A DNA stretch of 64,000 bases, taken from Burkholderia cenocepacia. GTDB lineage: Bacteria; Pseudomonadota; Gammaproteobacteria; Burkholderiales; Burkholderiaceae. The notes under the pieces are model-generated. The model was given only the letters and a program-made list of their open reading frames with translations. It made no database searches and was not told where the DNA came from. The DNA lies in contig NZ_CP060040.1 in NCBI RefSeq assembly GCF_014211915.1, positions 186,001-250,000 on the forward strand, given 5' to 3'. The translations under genes and the position numbers were made by a program. How positions within the stretch are numbered: position 1 is the first letter of the stretch; each line of letters starts with the position of its first letter. Positions 43,355 to 52,227 of this stretch are shown here, in pieces.

Positions 43355-44698
43355 TCATTCGTCGGCCTCTTTCGCGATCTTCGGATAGACGCGCACGAGC
43401 ACGATGCGCGGCCCGTTCATCTTCTTCACGACGACGTCGAAGCGGTCGAACGACACGCGCTGCCCTTCGGTCGGCAGGTCGCTCAACGCCTGGATCACGA
43501 GGCCGCCGACCGATTCCGCGCGGCCTTCGTCGATGTCGATGCCGAGCGCCTGCTCGAGCGACACGACGGGCAGGCTGCCCTTGCCCATCAGCGTGCCGTC
43601 GTCGAGGCGGCTCCAGTCGGCGTCGCCCTGGCGGAATTCGTCGTGGATCTGGCCGACCAGCGCGCCGAGCAGGTTGTCGAGCGTCAGGAAGCCGATCGGC
43701 TTCTCGCCCTTGTTGCCGACCAGCGCGAAGTGCGGGGCGCCCTTGCGGAAGCGGCGGAACAGCTCCAGCGCCGGCGTATCGGGCTTCACGTACTGGACCG
43801 GGCGCACGTAGTCGGAGAGATCCTCGAGCGCGGCGCCCGCGTGACGCGCGAGCAGCAGGTCCTTCAGGTGGATCAGCCCGCTCACCTGTTCGCGCGACGC
43901 ATCCTCGAACAGCGGATAGCGGCTGAAGCGGTGCCGCGCGACGATCTCCATGTTGTCGGGCAGCGGCAGGTCGCGCCGCAGGCCGATCATTTCATGGGCC
44001 GGCCGCATCAGGTCCGACACGGTCATCGACGAAAAATCGAGCGAATGCGCGAGCGTGTTCCACTCGTCGTTGGTGTACGTGCCGCGCGCCGGCTGGGCCG
44101 CATTGCCGGCCGCGCTGCGGCGGCTGCGCAGGATCAGCTTCAGCTCGTCGGTCGAATAGTGCGCGTCGCCGCCGTGGTCGGCCGACAGCCCTGCGAGCCG
44201 CAGCACCGCGTTGGCGCTGGTGTTGAGCACCCAGATCGCCGGATACATCGCCCAGTAGAACGCGTAGAGCGGCAGCGCGACCCACAGGCCGACCTTCTCC
44301 GGCTGCCGGATCGCCATCGACTTCGGCGCCAGTTCGCCGACGACGATGTGCAGGAACGAGATCAGCGAGAACGCGAACACCAGCGAGATCAGGTGCACGA
44401 CGCGCTCGGACTGGACGCCGATCAGGTCGAGCAGCGGGCCGAGCAGTTGCGCGAACGCCGGTTCGCCGACCCAGCCGAGGCCGAGCGATGCGAGCGTGAT
44501 GCCGAGCTGGCACGCGGAAAGATACGCGTCGAGCCGGCCGTGCACGATGCCGAGGATGCGCCCGCGCAGGCCGTGCTTGCGGGCGAGGGTCTTGACGCGC
44601 GTCGCGCGGAGTTTGACGAGGCCGAATTCGGCCGCAACGAAGAACCCGTTCAGGGCCACCAGGAACAACGCGCCGATGAGCGCGAAGATCTGTAACAA
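43355..44698 (-). CDS. CNNM/CorC/HlyC-family transporter protein
   Basis: 447 residues from a TTG (44696-44698) with CCGGAGCG nine bases upstream; no ATG is available near the conserved start MLQIFALIGALFLVALNGFF. The CNNM domain has three to four membrane segments (GFFVAAEFGLVKLRATRVKT, then LSACQLGITLASLGLGWVGE and IVVGELAPKSMAIRQPEKV). Two CBS domains follow from about 220 (SSMTVSDLMRPAHEMIGLRR, then SRYPLFEDASREQVSGLIHL), and the C-terminal CorC_HlyC domain lies from about 360. The family exports Mg2+ or Na+-coupled divalent ions. It is next to the ThiE-like gene, 22 bp apart. Confidence 0.9.
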   Translation of the reverse strand: MLQIFALIGALFLVALNGFFVAAEFGLVKLRATRVKTLARKHGLRGRILGIVHGRLDAYLSACQLGITLASLGLGWVGEPAFAQLLGPLLDLIGVQSERVVHLISLVFAFSLISFLHIVVGELAPKSMAIRQPEKVGLWVALPLYAFYWAMYPAIWVLNTSANAVLRLAGLSADHGGDAHYSTDELKLILRSRRSAAGNAAQPARGTYTNDEWNTLAHSLDFSSMTVSDLMRPAHEMIGLRRDLPLPDNMEIVARHRFSRYPLFEDASREQVSGLIHLKDLLLARHAGAALEDLSDYVRPVQYVKPDTPALELFRRFRKGAPHFALVGNKGEKPIGFLTLDNLLGALVGQIHDEFRQGDADWSRLDDGTLMGKGSLPVVSLEQALGIDIDEGRAESVGGLVIQALSDLPTEGQRVSFDRFDVVVKKMNGPRIVLVRVYPKIAKEADE

Positions 44699-44774
44699 AG
44701 AATCGCTCCGGTTATGACAGGCCCATCAGTATAGAGCCAGAAAGGAATTTGTAATGCGTCGGGCGACCGCTTGC

Positions 44775-45554
44775 TTACACCGGCGCCTCGCAGGGAATCG
44801 AGAAGGTGAGGGTGGCGGCCGCGCCGTCGGCGAACGCGTCGTGCGTGAACGTGCCGCCGTGCGCGAGGGCGACGCGCTGGCATAGCGCGAGCGTCCACGC
44901 GCTGCGTTTCGCATCGCGCTCGTGCAGCATCTCGCGCCGCGCGAACGATTCGAACGCATGCGGCTGCGCGGGGTCCACGAGAACGCCGGCATTCACGGTG
45001 CAGGTGGCGCGCGCGGTGAACTGCGCGCCGTCGCGCGTGCAGGCGAACGCGACCCGGCTGCCCGCGGCGCTGGCTTCGACGGCCGTCGTCAGCAGGGTCC
45101 ACAGCGCCTGTGCGACGCGTTCGCGATCGACGGTGAGCGACGGCTCGCCGTCCGGCAGCGTCGTGTCGAGCGCGACCTGGCGTGCGTCGGCGAGCGCGAA
45201 CCGGACGAGCGCGATCGTTTCGTCGAGCAGCGCGCGCAGCGCGAACGGCTGCGGCGCGAGCACGAGCGTGCGCGTTTCCGCGCGTGGCGCGTCGAGCACG
45301 CCATCGATCAGCGCGACCTGCTGGTCGATGCCCGTGCGGATGCCCGCGAGCGCGCGCTGGAGATTGGGATCGGCATTGGCGAGCTGGCGCTCGAGCACGT
45401 AGGCCCAGCTGTGCATCGCATTCAGCGGGCTGCGCAGGTCGTGCGACGCGGTGGAGAGCGCCTGGTCGCGCAGGAACAGCGCCGCCTGGGCGGCGTAGTG
45501 CGCTGCGCGTTCGCGCAGCAGGTCGGCGGCGGGATCGACGGAAGTGGACGTCAC
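44775..45554 (-). CDS. Soluble histidine kinase-like protein with degenerate ATPase domain
   Basis: 259 residues and no membrane segments. The DHp helix carries a good H-box, STASHDLRSPLNAMHSWAYV. The HATPase region follows (VALDTTLPDGEPSLTVDRER, then ALWTLLTTAVEASAAGSRVA), but the N-box Asn is replaced by Thr (TLLTTAV) and no DxGxG/G2 ATP lid is visible beyond ALCQRVALAHGGTFTHDAFA. ATP binding is therefore doubtful. No sensor domain and no response regulator are next to it. It may dimerise and act as a phosphotransfer or decoy protein. Confidence 0.75.
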   Translation of the reverse strand: MTSTSVDPAADLLRERAAHYAAQAALFLRDQALSTASHDLRSPLNAMHSWAYVLERQLANADPNLQRALAGIRTGIDQQVALIDGVLDAPRAETRTLVLAPQPFALRALLDETIALVRFALADARQVALDTTLPDGEPSLTVDRERVAQALWTLLTTAVEASAAGSRVAFACTRDGAQFTARATCTVNAGVLVDPAQPHAFESFARREMLHERDAKRSAWTLALCQRVALAHGGTFTHDAFADGAAATLTFSIPCEAPV

Positions 45555-45621
45555 GGAGCTGGCCTGTCGGAAGCGGTTGGCGTGGAAGTCACGCGAATCG
45601 CCATTATAGGGACGGTGGGCG

Positions 45622-46551
45622 TCACGCCGGCAGCGCGTCCTCGTCCTTTTTCCGTGCGTCGCCGTTCGGCAGCAACTGGCACGCGAGCAGGCCGGCGAGC
45701 ATCAGCGCGCAGCCGACGAGCGCGCGCAGCGTCAGCGTTTCGCCGAGCGCGGCCCAGCCGGCGATCGCCGCGAACACGCCTTCCATGCTGAAGATCACGG
45801 CCGCGTGTGCGGGCGCCGCGTCGCGTTGCGCGACGACCTGCAGCGTATAGCCGACCCCGACCGACAGCAGCCCGCCGTACAGCAGCGTCGGCAGCGCGCC
45901 GCGCAGCATCGCGGCGCTGACCGGTTCGACCGCCAGGCCGACCGCGAGACACGCCACGCCGCACACGGCGAACTGCAGGAACGCGAGCACGAGCGGATCG
46001 TGGCGCTTCGCGAGATGGCCGACCGCCATCACGTGCGCGGCGATGATGACGGCGCCCGCGAGCTGGAACCAGTCGCCGTAGAGCACCGAGAAATGCTCGT
46101 CGATGCTGAGGAAATACAGGCCGATCGCTGCCAGCAACGCGCCGAACCACGTGCCCGCGCCGATCCGGTGGCGCGCGAGCGCGCCCATCAGCGGCACGAT
46201 CACGACGTACAGCGAGCTGATGAAGCCGGCGTTCGCGATCCGCGTGTATTGCAGGCCGACCTGCTGCAGCGAGATCGATACGGCGAGCAGCCCGCCGAGC
46301 GCGAGGCCCGGCAGCAGCAGCGCCGGTTCGCGCCGGATCGCCGCGAGTTGCGCGCGCGACGCCGCATTCACCATCAGCAGCGGCACCAGCACGAGCGCGC
46401 CGAGCAGGAAGCGCAGCCCGGTGAACAGGAACGGCCCGATCACGTCGAGGCTCAGGCGTTGCGCGACGAAAGCGGAGCCCCAGATCGCGGCGGCGCCGAG
46501 CATCAGCAGGTTGGCGCGGAGGTGCTTGCGGGCGTCGGGCTTCATCGGCAT
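45622..46551 (-). CDS. EamA/DMT-family transporter
   Basis: 309 residues; either ATG at 46551 or the next at 46545 could start it. Ten membrane segments in two EamA repeats are seen: NLLMLGAAAIWGSAFVAQRL with GPFLFTGLRFLLGALVLVPL in the first, and HRIGAGTWFGALLAAIGLYF with GVGYTLQVVAQRDAAPAHAA, then IFSMEGVFAAIAGWAALGE, in the second. This is the RhaT/RarD-like drug/metabolite transporter fold. Substrate unknown. The tail NGDARKKDEDALPA is hydrophilic. Divergent regulators are not adjacent, though the LysR gene upstream on the same strand is only 34 bp away. Confidence 0.9.
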   Translation of the reverse strand: MPMKPDARKHLRANLLMLGAAAIWGSAFVAQRLSLDVIGPFLFTGLRFLLGALVLVPLLMVNAASRAQLAAIRREPALLLPGLALGGLLAVSISLQQVGLQYTRIANAGFISSLYVVIVPLMGALARHRIGAGTWFGALLAAIGLYFLSIDEHFSVLYGDWFQLAGAVIIAAHVMAVGHLAKRHDPLVLAFLQFAVCGVACLAVGLAVEPVSAAMLRGALPTLLYGGLLSVGVGYTLQVVAQRDAAPAHAAVIFSMEGVFAAIAGWAALGETLTLRALVGCALMLAGLLACQLLPNGDARKKDEDALPA

Positions 46552-46585
46552 TCGTCTGGAGATTAGGGGCGGCGGGCCCGCCAGT

Positions 46586-47443
46586 TTACGCCGAGATTGC
46601 AAGGCTGTCGGCAAACCTGCGCAGCGCGGCGGCGGCCCGGGCGTCGCGGACGCGCGAATACAGCACGACCTGCGATTGCGGCAGCGGCGGCAACCCGAAT
46701 TTCGCGCCGACGTCGACCAGCGTGCGCGGGGCGACGCGCCGCGCGAGCGGGCAGACGGCCAACCCGGCCGCGGCGGCCGCCGTGACCGCCGCGACCCCGC
46801 CGCCCGTGAAGCGCTCGCGCCACGGCAACCCCGCGCGATCGAGCGCGCGCAGTGCGGCGGCCCGCACCCCGCAGGGGCCGGCCAGCACCGCGAGCGGCAG
46901 CGGCTCGCCCGCCCGCGGCGCCCAGTCGGGCGCGGCGAGCCATGCCAGCGGCTCGGTGAACAGCGGCGTGGCGTCGTCGCGCGGTGGGTCCTCGCCGGGC
47001 TCGTGCCGCGCGATCACCGCGTCGAACCGCCGTTCGTCGTATTGCGGGAGCAGGCTCGTCGACGCCCCGAGATGCATTTCCAGCGACAGCCCGGGGTCCT
47101 GCCGGTGCAGGCTCGTCAGCACGGCCGGCAGGTCGGGCACCGCGACGTGCTCGCTGACGCCGAGCGACAGGCGCACCGTGCCGGTCGAGATCGCGCCGAG
47201 CGCACGCTCGTGCGCGTCGAGCAGCGCACGGGCGGCCGGCAGGAAATTCTCGCCGTCGGCGGCCAGCTTGACGACGCGCGGCGTGCGCGCCAGCAGCGGC
47301 TTGCCGAGATGGGCCTCCAGTCGCTTCAGCTTCAGACTGACGGCCGATTGCGTGGTGCCGAGCGCATCGGCGGCGCGCGTGAAACTGGCGAGGTCGGCGA
47401 CCAGCACGAACGCGCGGACGGCATCGAGATCGAGTACTTTCAT
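46586..47443 (-). CDS. LysR-family transcriptional regulator
   Basis: 285 residues, MKVLDLDAVRAFVLVADLAS at the start. The N-terminal winged helix is FTRAADALGTTQSAVSLKLK, then RLEAHLGKPLLARTPRVVKL. The effector domain begins near residue 90 (GTVRLSLGVSEHVAVPDLPA). It lies divergent from the tautomerase gene. A perfect inverted repeat, TTCATTT-C-AAATGAA (47439-47453), covers its start codon, fitting autoregulation and control of the neighbour. The effector is unknown. Confidence 0.9.
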   Translation of the reverse strand: MKVLDLDAVRAFVLVADLASFTRAADALGTTQSAVSLKLKRLEAHLGKPLLARTPRVVKLAADGENFLPAARALLDAHERALGAISTGTVRLSLGVSEHVAVPDLPAVLTSLHRQDPGLSLEMHLGASTSLLPQYDERRFDAVIARHEPGEDPPRDDATPLFTEPLAWLAAPDWAPRAGEPLPLAVLAGPCGVRAAALRALDRAGLPWRERFTGGGVAAVTAAAAAGLAVCPLARRVAPRTLVDVGAKFGLPPLPQSQVVLYSRVRDARAAAALRRFADSLAISA

Positions 47444-47453
47444 TTCAAATGAA
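47439..47453. promoter_or_regulatory. Inverted repeat at the LysR/tautomerase divergent promoter
   Basis: TTCATTT and AAATGAA form perfect seven-base arms around a single C, overlapping the LysR start codon. A further TGAAATATTCA (47460-47470) is a second palindrome-like element. Together they make an AT-rich island between two GC-rich genes and suit a LysR-type operator (T-N11-A style). Confidence 0.5.
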
Positions 47454-47556
47454 AATAAATGAAATATTCATCAATGACTGTTCATTATAGGTGGGCGCGC
47501 CTAACCTGACGCTGTGTTTTCGTTCTTCAACGTCACTCACCGACAGGAGCATGACC

Positions 47557-47940
47557 ATGCCATTCACCCGTATCGCCGTACGCGAAGGCAAGCCGGCCGC
47601 CTACCGCAGGGCCCTCGTCGACGGCGTGCAACGCGCGCTGATCCAGACGTTCAACGTTCCCGAGGACGACATCTTCATGGTTGTAACCGAGCATACGGCC
47701 GAGAACTTCGTGTTCGGTCGCCACTACCTCGATATCGAACGCAGCGACGATCTCGTGATCATCCAGATCACCGCGAACAACACCCGCACGCTCGAGCAGA
47801 AGCGCTCGCTGTACCGGGCGATCGCCGACAACCTCGCGCAGCAGCCCGGCGTGCGGCAGGAAGACGTATTCATCGGTCTCGTCGAAGTGCTGAAGGAGAA
47901 CTGGTCGTTCGGCAACGGCATCGCGCAATACGCCGTCTGA
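47557..47940 (+). CDS. Tautomerase-family (4-oxalocrotonate tautomerase-like) protein
   Basis: 127 residues, from the second ATG of ATGACCATG because AGGAG is correctly spaced (six to eight bases) for it, giving MPFTRIAVREGKPAAYRRAL. After methionine removal the catalytic Pro1 would be exposed. The double beta-alpha-beta repeat of the MIF/tautomerase superfamily is visible (FMVVTEHTAENFVFGRHYLD, then VFIGLVEVLKENWSFGNGIA), and its length suits a single-chain two-repeat form. Likely substrate is an enol or dienol intermediate, not known. It is divergent from the LysR gene, which is the probable regulator. Confidence 0.88.
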   Translation: MPFTRIAVREGKPAAYRRALVDGVQRALIQTFNVPEDDIFMVVTEHTAENFVFGRHYLDIERSDDLVIIQITANNTRTLEQKRSLYRAIADNLAQQPGVRQEDVFIGLVEVLKENWSFGNGIAQYAV

Positions 47941-48079
47941 CGCGCCGGCTTGACCTGCCACAGGGCGGCGGGGCCGGATCGATGCCCGCGCGTTTGGGCG
48001 GCGTGTACTATGGAAGCTGCTTCACGAGCGACGCCGGCGCGGTCGATGCGCCGGCGATCCTTCATGTGCAGGAGCCTCC

Positions 48080-49702
48080 ATGTCGCGTGTGCTGGAAATC
48101 GTGTTGTCGTTGTCGCTGGAAGGATGGCCGGTCAAGGGCGCAAGCCGTGCCCGTGGCGCGCAACGCGACTTCGGCGCCGAACTCGTGCGCGCGTGGCGGA
48201 TCTGCCCGCAGGTCCGGATGCGGCGCGGCCACGAGCGCGTGACGGTCGAGCCGTGCCAGATCGAGGAGGCCGAGCGGAGCCCCGGTGCGAGCTGGTGGAC
48301 CTGGGTCGAATCGAACGCGCATGGCACGCGGGTCGTCGCATCGCGCACCCAGACGTTCGCCCCCGGCATCACGCAGCGCGAACTGTTCGACGCGGAACAC
48401 GCGGGCATCGTCGTCGCGACGCCGCTGCCGGTGCCCGCGACGGCTGGCGCGACCGATGCCGACGCACCACCGGCCGCCGAAATCGACGGCGTTGCACCGA
48501 ATACCGACGAAGCGCGGGCCCAGGCGTCGGCGCTGCGCCTCGTCAGCGAACGGCGGCGCGGGCGCTGGGCTGACGACAGCGGCGTCGTGGTCGAGATGAC
48601 GCTCGACGACATCACGCTGCACGGCGGCGGCGAGCCGCCGCGCCGCTACGTCGAGCTGCGTCTGGCCGCGCCCGACTGGGAAACCGTCGCCGCGCGCACG
48701 GCCGCGCTGCACGCGCTGTTTGCCGCGGCGCGCGAACTGAGCGGCGCGTGGCCGGCCTTCGTGCAACTGACGAGCGTGATCGACCGCGCCTGTGCCGGCG
48801 GGCCGGTGGCCGCCACGCTGGTCAAGGCGCAGCCCGTCGACCTGACCGGCATCCGCACGCAGCGCGCCGCGCTGTTCGCGCTGTCCGGCGACATCACCGC
48901 GCAATGGCTCGGCAACGAGTGCGGCGTGCTTGATCGCGACGATCCCGAATTCGTGCACCAGATGCGCGTCGCGCTGCGCCGCCTGCGTACGCTGATGCGC
49001 TTCTTCCCGCGCTTCGCCGACCGTCAATGGAAGGACACGCTCGGCGCCGATCTGCGCTGGCTCGCCAAGCTGCTCGGCACGGTGCGTGACTGGGACGTGT
49101 TCGCGACCGAGAGCCTGCCTGCGCTGATCGCGGCCGATGGCGGCGGTAGCGATTGGGACGGCACGCTCGATGCCGCCCGCGCGCAGTCGATGGCCGCGCG
49201 CGTCGAGCTGCGGCAGGCGCTGCATTCGGCGCGCTATGCGCGGCTGACGCTCGGCTGGCTCGAATGGCTGAGCGCGCTCGCGCTGCCGGCGGCCGACGGC
49301 GACGACGCGCCGTCGCTGCGGCGTCACGCGACCAAGCGCGTACGGCGGCTGTTCGGGCATCTCTACGGATCGCCGTCGCTCACGTCGCTCGACACGGCGG
49401 CACGCCACCAGGTGCGGATCGATGCGAAGCGGCTGCGCTACGCGCTCGAATTCTTCGCGTCGCTGGCGTCGCGCCGCACGCGCACCGAGACGGTCAAGAC
49501 GCTGGCGCGCGTGCAGAGCGTGCTCGGCGAAGCGAACGACGCGATGGTCGCGCTGCATCATCTCGAGCAACTGGCGGCGCCGCCGTATCAGCTTGGTTTC
49601 GTGCGCGGTTACGGCGCCGCGCTCGAACAGCGGGCGGCGCGCGACGCCGAGACGCTGCTGGCCAGCCTGCGGCCGCCGAAGCTCGACGGCAAGCCACGTT
49701 GA
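48080..49702 (+). CDS. CYTH-CHAD domain protein (polyphosphate-associated)
   Basis: 540 residues. The N-terminal half is CYTH-like (YVELRLAAPDWETVAARTAA at its end), but the ExExK start motif of triphosphate tunnel enzymes reads EIVLSLSLEG, so its catalytic signature is degraded. The C-terminal half is a CHAD domain with the conserved His helices: FVHQMRVALRRLRTLMRFFP, LGTVRDWDVF, SLRRHATKRVRRLFGHLYG, ARHQVRIDAKRLRYALEFFA and QSVLGEANDAMVALHHLEQL. CHAD domains bind polyphosphate and target proteins to granules. A polyphosphate- or PHB-granule role is plausible. It lies directly before modE, probably by chance. Confidence 0.88.
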   Translation: MSRVLEIVLSLSLEGWPVKGASRARGAQRDFGAELVRAWRICPQVRMRRGHERVTVEPCQIEEAERSPGASWWTWVESNAHGTRVVASRTQTFAPGITQRELFDAEHAGIVVATPLPVPATAGATDADAPPAAEIDGVAPNTDEARAQASALRLVSERRRGRWADDSGVVVEMTLDDITLHGGGEPPRRYVELRLAAPDWETVAARTAALHALFAAARELSGAWPAFVQLTSVIDRACAGGPVAATLVKAQPVDLTGIRTQRAALFALSGDITAQWLGNECGVLDRDDPEFVHQMRVALRRLRTLMRFFPRFADRQWKDTLGADLRWLAKLLGTVRDWDVFATESLPALIAADGGGSDWDGTLDAARAQSMAARVELRQALHSARYARLTLGWLEWLSALALPAADGDDAPSLRRHATKRVRRLFGHLYGSPSLTSLDTAARHQVRIDAKRLRYALEFFASLASRRTRTETVKTLARVQSVLGEANDAMVALHHLEQLAAPPYQLGFVRGYGAALEQRAARDAETLLASLRPPKLDGKPR

Positions 49703-49746
49703 GCGCCGTGCGCCGCCCCTATAATGGCCGCCCGTTTCCCGCACGC

Positions 49747-50592
49747 ATGCCGATGATGACCGACGTCCCGCCTTCTTCCTCGTCCGCCGGACCGCTCGAA
49801 CTGGGCGGCGAGCTGTGGCTGCGCGCCGGCGAACAGACCCTCGGCGGCGCGACGCGCATCGCGCTGCTCGCGGCGATCGGCGACACCGGTTCGATCACGC
49901 GCGCGGCGAAGGCCGTCGGCCTCAGCTACAAGGCCGCGTGGGACGCGGTCGACACGATGAACAATCTCGCCGGCGAACCGCTCGTCGCGCGTTCGACGGG
50001 CGGCAAGGGCGGCGGCGGCACGACGCTGACGCCGCGCGCGACGTCGCTGATCGCCGCGTTCCGCACGATCGAGCGCGAGCATCGCCGCTTCATCGAGGCC
50101 GCGAGCGCGGCCGTTGCCGGCTTCGACGTCGACTGGGCGCTGATCGGCCGGATCGGGATGAAGACGAGCGCGCGCAACCAGTTGTTCGGCAAGGTCGCGT
50201 CGCTCGTGCGCGGCACCGTCAACGACGAGGTGACGCTTGCGCTGCCGGGCGGGCAAGCCGTCGTCGCCGTGGTGACGCACGACAGCGCCGAGGCGCTCGG
50301 GCTGCGGGAAGGCGCACACGCGTGCGCGCTGGTGAAGGCGTCGTGGGTCGTGCTTGCCGTCGACGATGGCGGGCCCGACCTGAAGGTGTCCGCGCGCAAC
50401 CGGCTGCACGGCAGCGTCGACGCCGTTGCGGCGGGCGCGGTGAACAGCGAGGTGACGCTGGCGCTCGACGGCGGCGGGACGCTGACGGCCGTCGTGACCA
50501 ACGACAGCGTCGATGCGCTGCAGCTCGCCGCCGGCCGGCGCGCGATCGCGCTGTTCAAGGCGTCGAGCGTGATTCTGGCGGTGACGGGCTGA
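49747..50592 (+). CDS. modE: Molybdate-responsive regulator ModE
   Basis: 281 residues, from ATG 49747. The N-terminal LysR-type HTH of ModE is ATRIALLAAIGDTGSITRAA, KAVGLSYKAAWDAVDTMNNL and ARSTGGKGGGGTTLTPRATS. The C-terminal half has two tandem Mop/TOBE domains: KTSARNQLFGKVASLVRGTV and KVSARNRLHGSVDAVAAGAV, the molybdate-binding module. With molybdate bound it represses modABC. It faces the convergent modCBA operon and a terminator follows it. A binding site is visible before modA (53056-53081). Confidence 0.94.
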   Translation: MPMMTDVPPSSSSAGPLELGGELWLRAGEQTLGGATRIALLAAIGDTGSITRAAKAVGLSYKAAWDAVDTMNNLAGEPLVARSTGGKGGGGTTLTPRATSLIAAFRTIEREHRRFIEAASAAVAGFDVDWALIGRIGMKTSARNQLFGKVASLVRGTVNDEVTLALPGGQAVVAVVTHDSAEALGLREGAHACALVKASWVVLAVDDGGPDLKVSARNRLHGSVDAVAAGAVNSEVTLALDGGGTLTAVVTNDSVDALQLAAGRRAIALFKASSVILAVTG

Positions 50593-50644
50593 CCTGGCCG
50601 GCAGCGCGGCTCGCGTTGGCCGGCGGCCCTCGTGCGAGGCGGGG

Positions 50645-50687
50645 CGAAGCCGGTGCCGCACGCGTATGCATCGCACCGGCTTCGTTT
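50645..50687. terminator. Terminator after modE
   Basis: CGAAGCCGGTGC (50645-50656) and GCACCGGCTTCG (50673-50684) form a perfect 12-bp stem with a 16-base loop, followed by TTT. It lies between the convergent modE and modC genes and may act for both. Confidence 0.6.
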
Positions 50688-50773
50688 CCGCTTGCAGCAT
50701 GCGCCGCGCCGCGGCGTCTCTCAGGCTCCAACGTGGTAGCCGGCGCCACGCTCACGACCACGGCGTCGCGCGC

Positions 50774-51475
50774 TCAGGTGACGCGCGTCGGCCACTCGGC
50801 GTGCGGCGGGCTCGCCTGCACGCGTCCTTCGCTCAACTGCACGACCTGGTCGCCGAACGCGGCGACGTCGTCGGGGTCGTGCGAGATCAGCACCATCGGG
50901 ATGTCGAGCCGCGCCTGCAATTCGGCGAGCTCATGGCGCATGCGCTGGCGCATCGCGCCGTCGAGCGCCGCGAAGGGTTCGTCGAGCAGCAGGATGCGCG
51001 GCTGCGCGACCAGCGCGCGCGCGAGCGCCACGCGCTGCTTCTGCCCGCCCGACAGTTGCGACGGATATTGCCCCGCGAGCGATTCGAGGTCGAATGCGCG
51101 GAGCCAGTACGCGACCTCCGGCGGCACCGTCTTCGCGCGCGGGTTGCGCAGGCCGGACGTGAGCCCGAACGCGATGTTCTGCCGCACGTTCAGGTGCGGA
51201 AACAGCGCGTAGTCCTGGAACAGGTACGCGACACGGCGTTCGCGAGTCGGCACGTCGATGCGGCGCGCGGCGTCGAACAGCGGCTCGCCGTTCAGCGTGA
51301 TCGTGCCTGCGTCGGGCGTCAGCAGCCCGGCGATCGCCTGCAGCGTCATGCTCTTGCCCGCGCCCGACGGCCCGAACAGCACGACGCGCTGCGTCGTCGC
51401 CGTGAACGACATGTCGAGCGTGAAGCGGCGCTCGGCGCTCGCGCAGGTCTTGCGGATGTCGACGACGAGGCTCAT
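50774..51475 (-). CDS. modC: Molybdate ABC transporter ATP-binding protein
   Basis: 233 residues. All ABC motifs are present: Walker A FGPSGAGKSMTLQAIAGL, Q-loop YLFQDYALFPHLNVRQNIAF, signature LSGGQKQRVALARALVAQPR, Walker B ILLLDEPFAAL and the H-loop LISHDPDDVAAF. Usual ModC proteins are about 350 residues with a C-terminal Mop/TOBE domain; this one stops after the ATPase core, so it lacks that domain. It is the third gene of modA-modB-modC on the minus strand and powers molybdate uptake. Confidence 0.92.
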   Translation of the reverse strand: MSLVVDIRKTCASAERRFTLDMSFTATTQRVVLFGPSGAGKSMTLQAIAGLLTPDAGTITLNGEPLFDAARRIDVPTRERRVAYLFQDYALFPHLNVRQNIAFGLTSGLRNPRAKTVPPEVAYWLRAFDLESLAGQYPSQLSGGQKQRVALARALVAQPRILLLDEPFAALDGAMRQRMRHELAELQARLDIPMVLISHDPDDVAAFGDQVVQLSEGRVQASPPHAEWPTRVT

Positions 51476-51539
51476 GCGGGCCTCCGTCGAAGGAGGCCGG
51501 CCGCCGGACGGCTCCGGCGATGCGGACAGGACAGGCGCT

Positions 51540-52217
51540 TCATGTCAGCTGGCTCCGCCGGGCGCGCGACGGCACGAGCCAGCCGGTCGCGAGCAGCACC
51601 AGCACGCAGGTGATCGACGTCACCAGCACGAGGAAGTTGGCCGTGCTGTCGTCGCCGGCCTGCACGGCCGCGTAGATCGCGACCGACAGCGTCTGCGTGC
51701 GGCCGGGCAGATTGCCGGCGATCATCAGCGTCGCGCCGAATTCGCCGAGCGCGCGCGCGAACGCGAGCAGCGCGCCGGCGAGAATCCCGCGCGTGGCGAG
51801 CGGCAGCGTCACGCGGAAGAACACCGCGGCTTCGCCGAGCCCGAGCGTGCGCGCGGCGCGCTCGAGATGCGGATCGACGCCCTCGAACGCTGCCCGCGCC
51901 GATTTCAGGATCAGCGGAAACGCGACGACCATCGACGCGATCACCGCGCCTTGCCACGTAAACACCAGCTCGATACCGAACTTGTCGAGCCACGCGCCGA
52001 ACACGCCGCGCCGGCCGAGCAGCACGAGCAGGTAATAGCCGAGCACCGTCGGCGGCAGCACGAGCGGCAGCGTCAGCACGGAATCGACCACGTCGCGCAG
52101 CGGCGAGCGCCAGCGTGCGAGCACGAACGCGGCCGCGACGCCGAGCACGATGTCGAGCGCGGTCGCCCAGCCGGCAACCTTCAGCGACAGCAGCAGCGGG
52201 ACCCAGGCGTCTTGCAT
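51540..52217 (-). CDS. modB: Molybdate ABC transporter permease
   Basis: 225 residues with five membrane segments, such as WATALDIVLGVAAAFVLARW and LVLPPTVLGYYLLVLLGRRG. The BPD_transp_1 inner-membrane contact loop is visible (EGVDPHLERAARTLGLGEAA). The C-terminus ends in RARRSQLT. It is the channel partner of ModC and ModA. The 64-bp gap to modC and 10-bp gap to modA place all three in one operon. Confidence 0.93.
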   Translation of the reverse strand: MQDAWVPLLLSLKVAGWATALDIVLGVAAAFVLARWRSPLRDVVDSVLTLPLVLPPTVLGYYLLVLLGRRGVFGAWLDKFGIELVFTWQGAVIASMVVAFPLILKSARAAFEGVDPHLERAARTLGLGEAAVFFRVTLPLATRGILAGALLAFARALGEFGATLMIAGNLPGRTQTLSVAIYAAVQAGDDSTANFLVLVTSITCVLVLLATGWLVPSRARRSQLT

Positions 52218-52227
52218 CGCGATAAGC

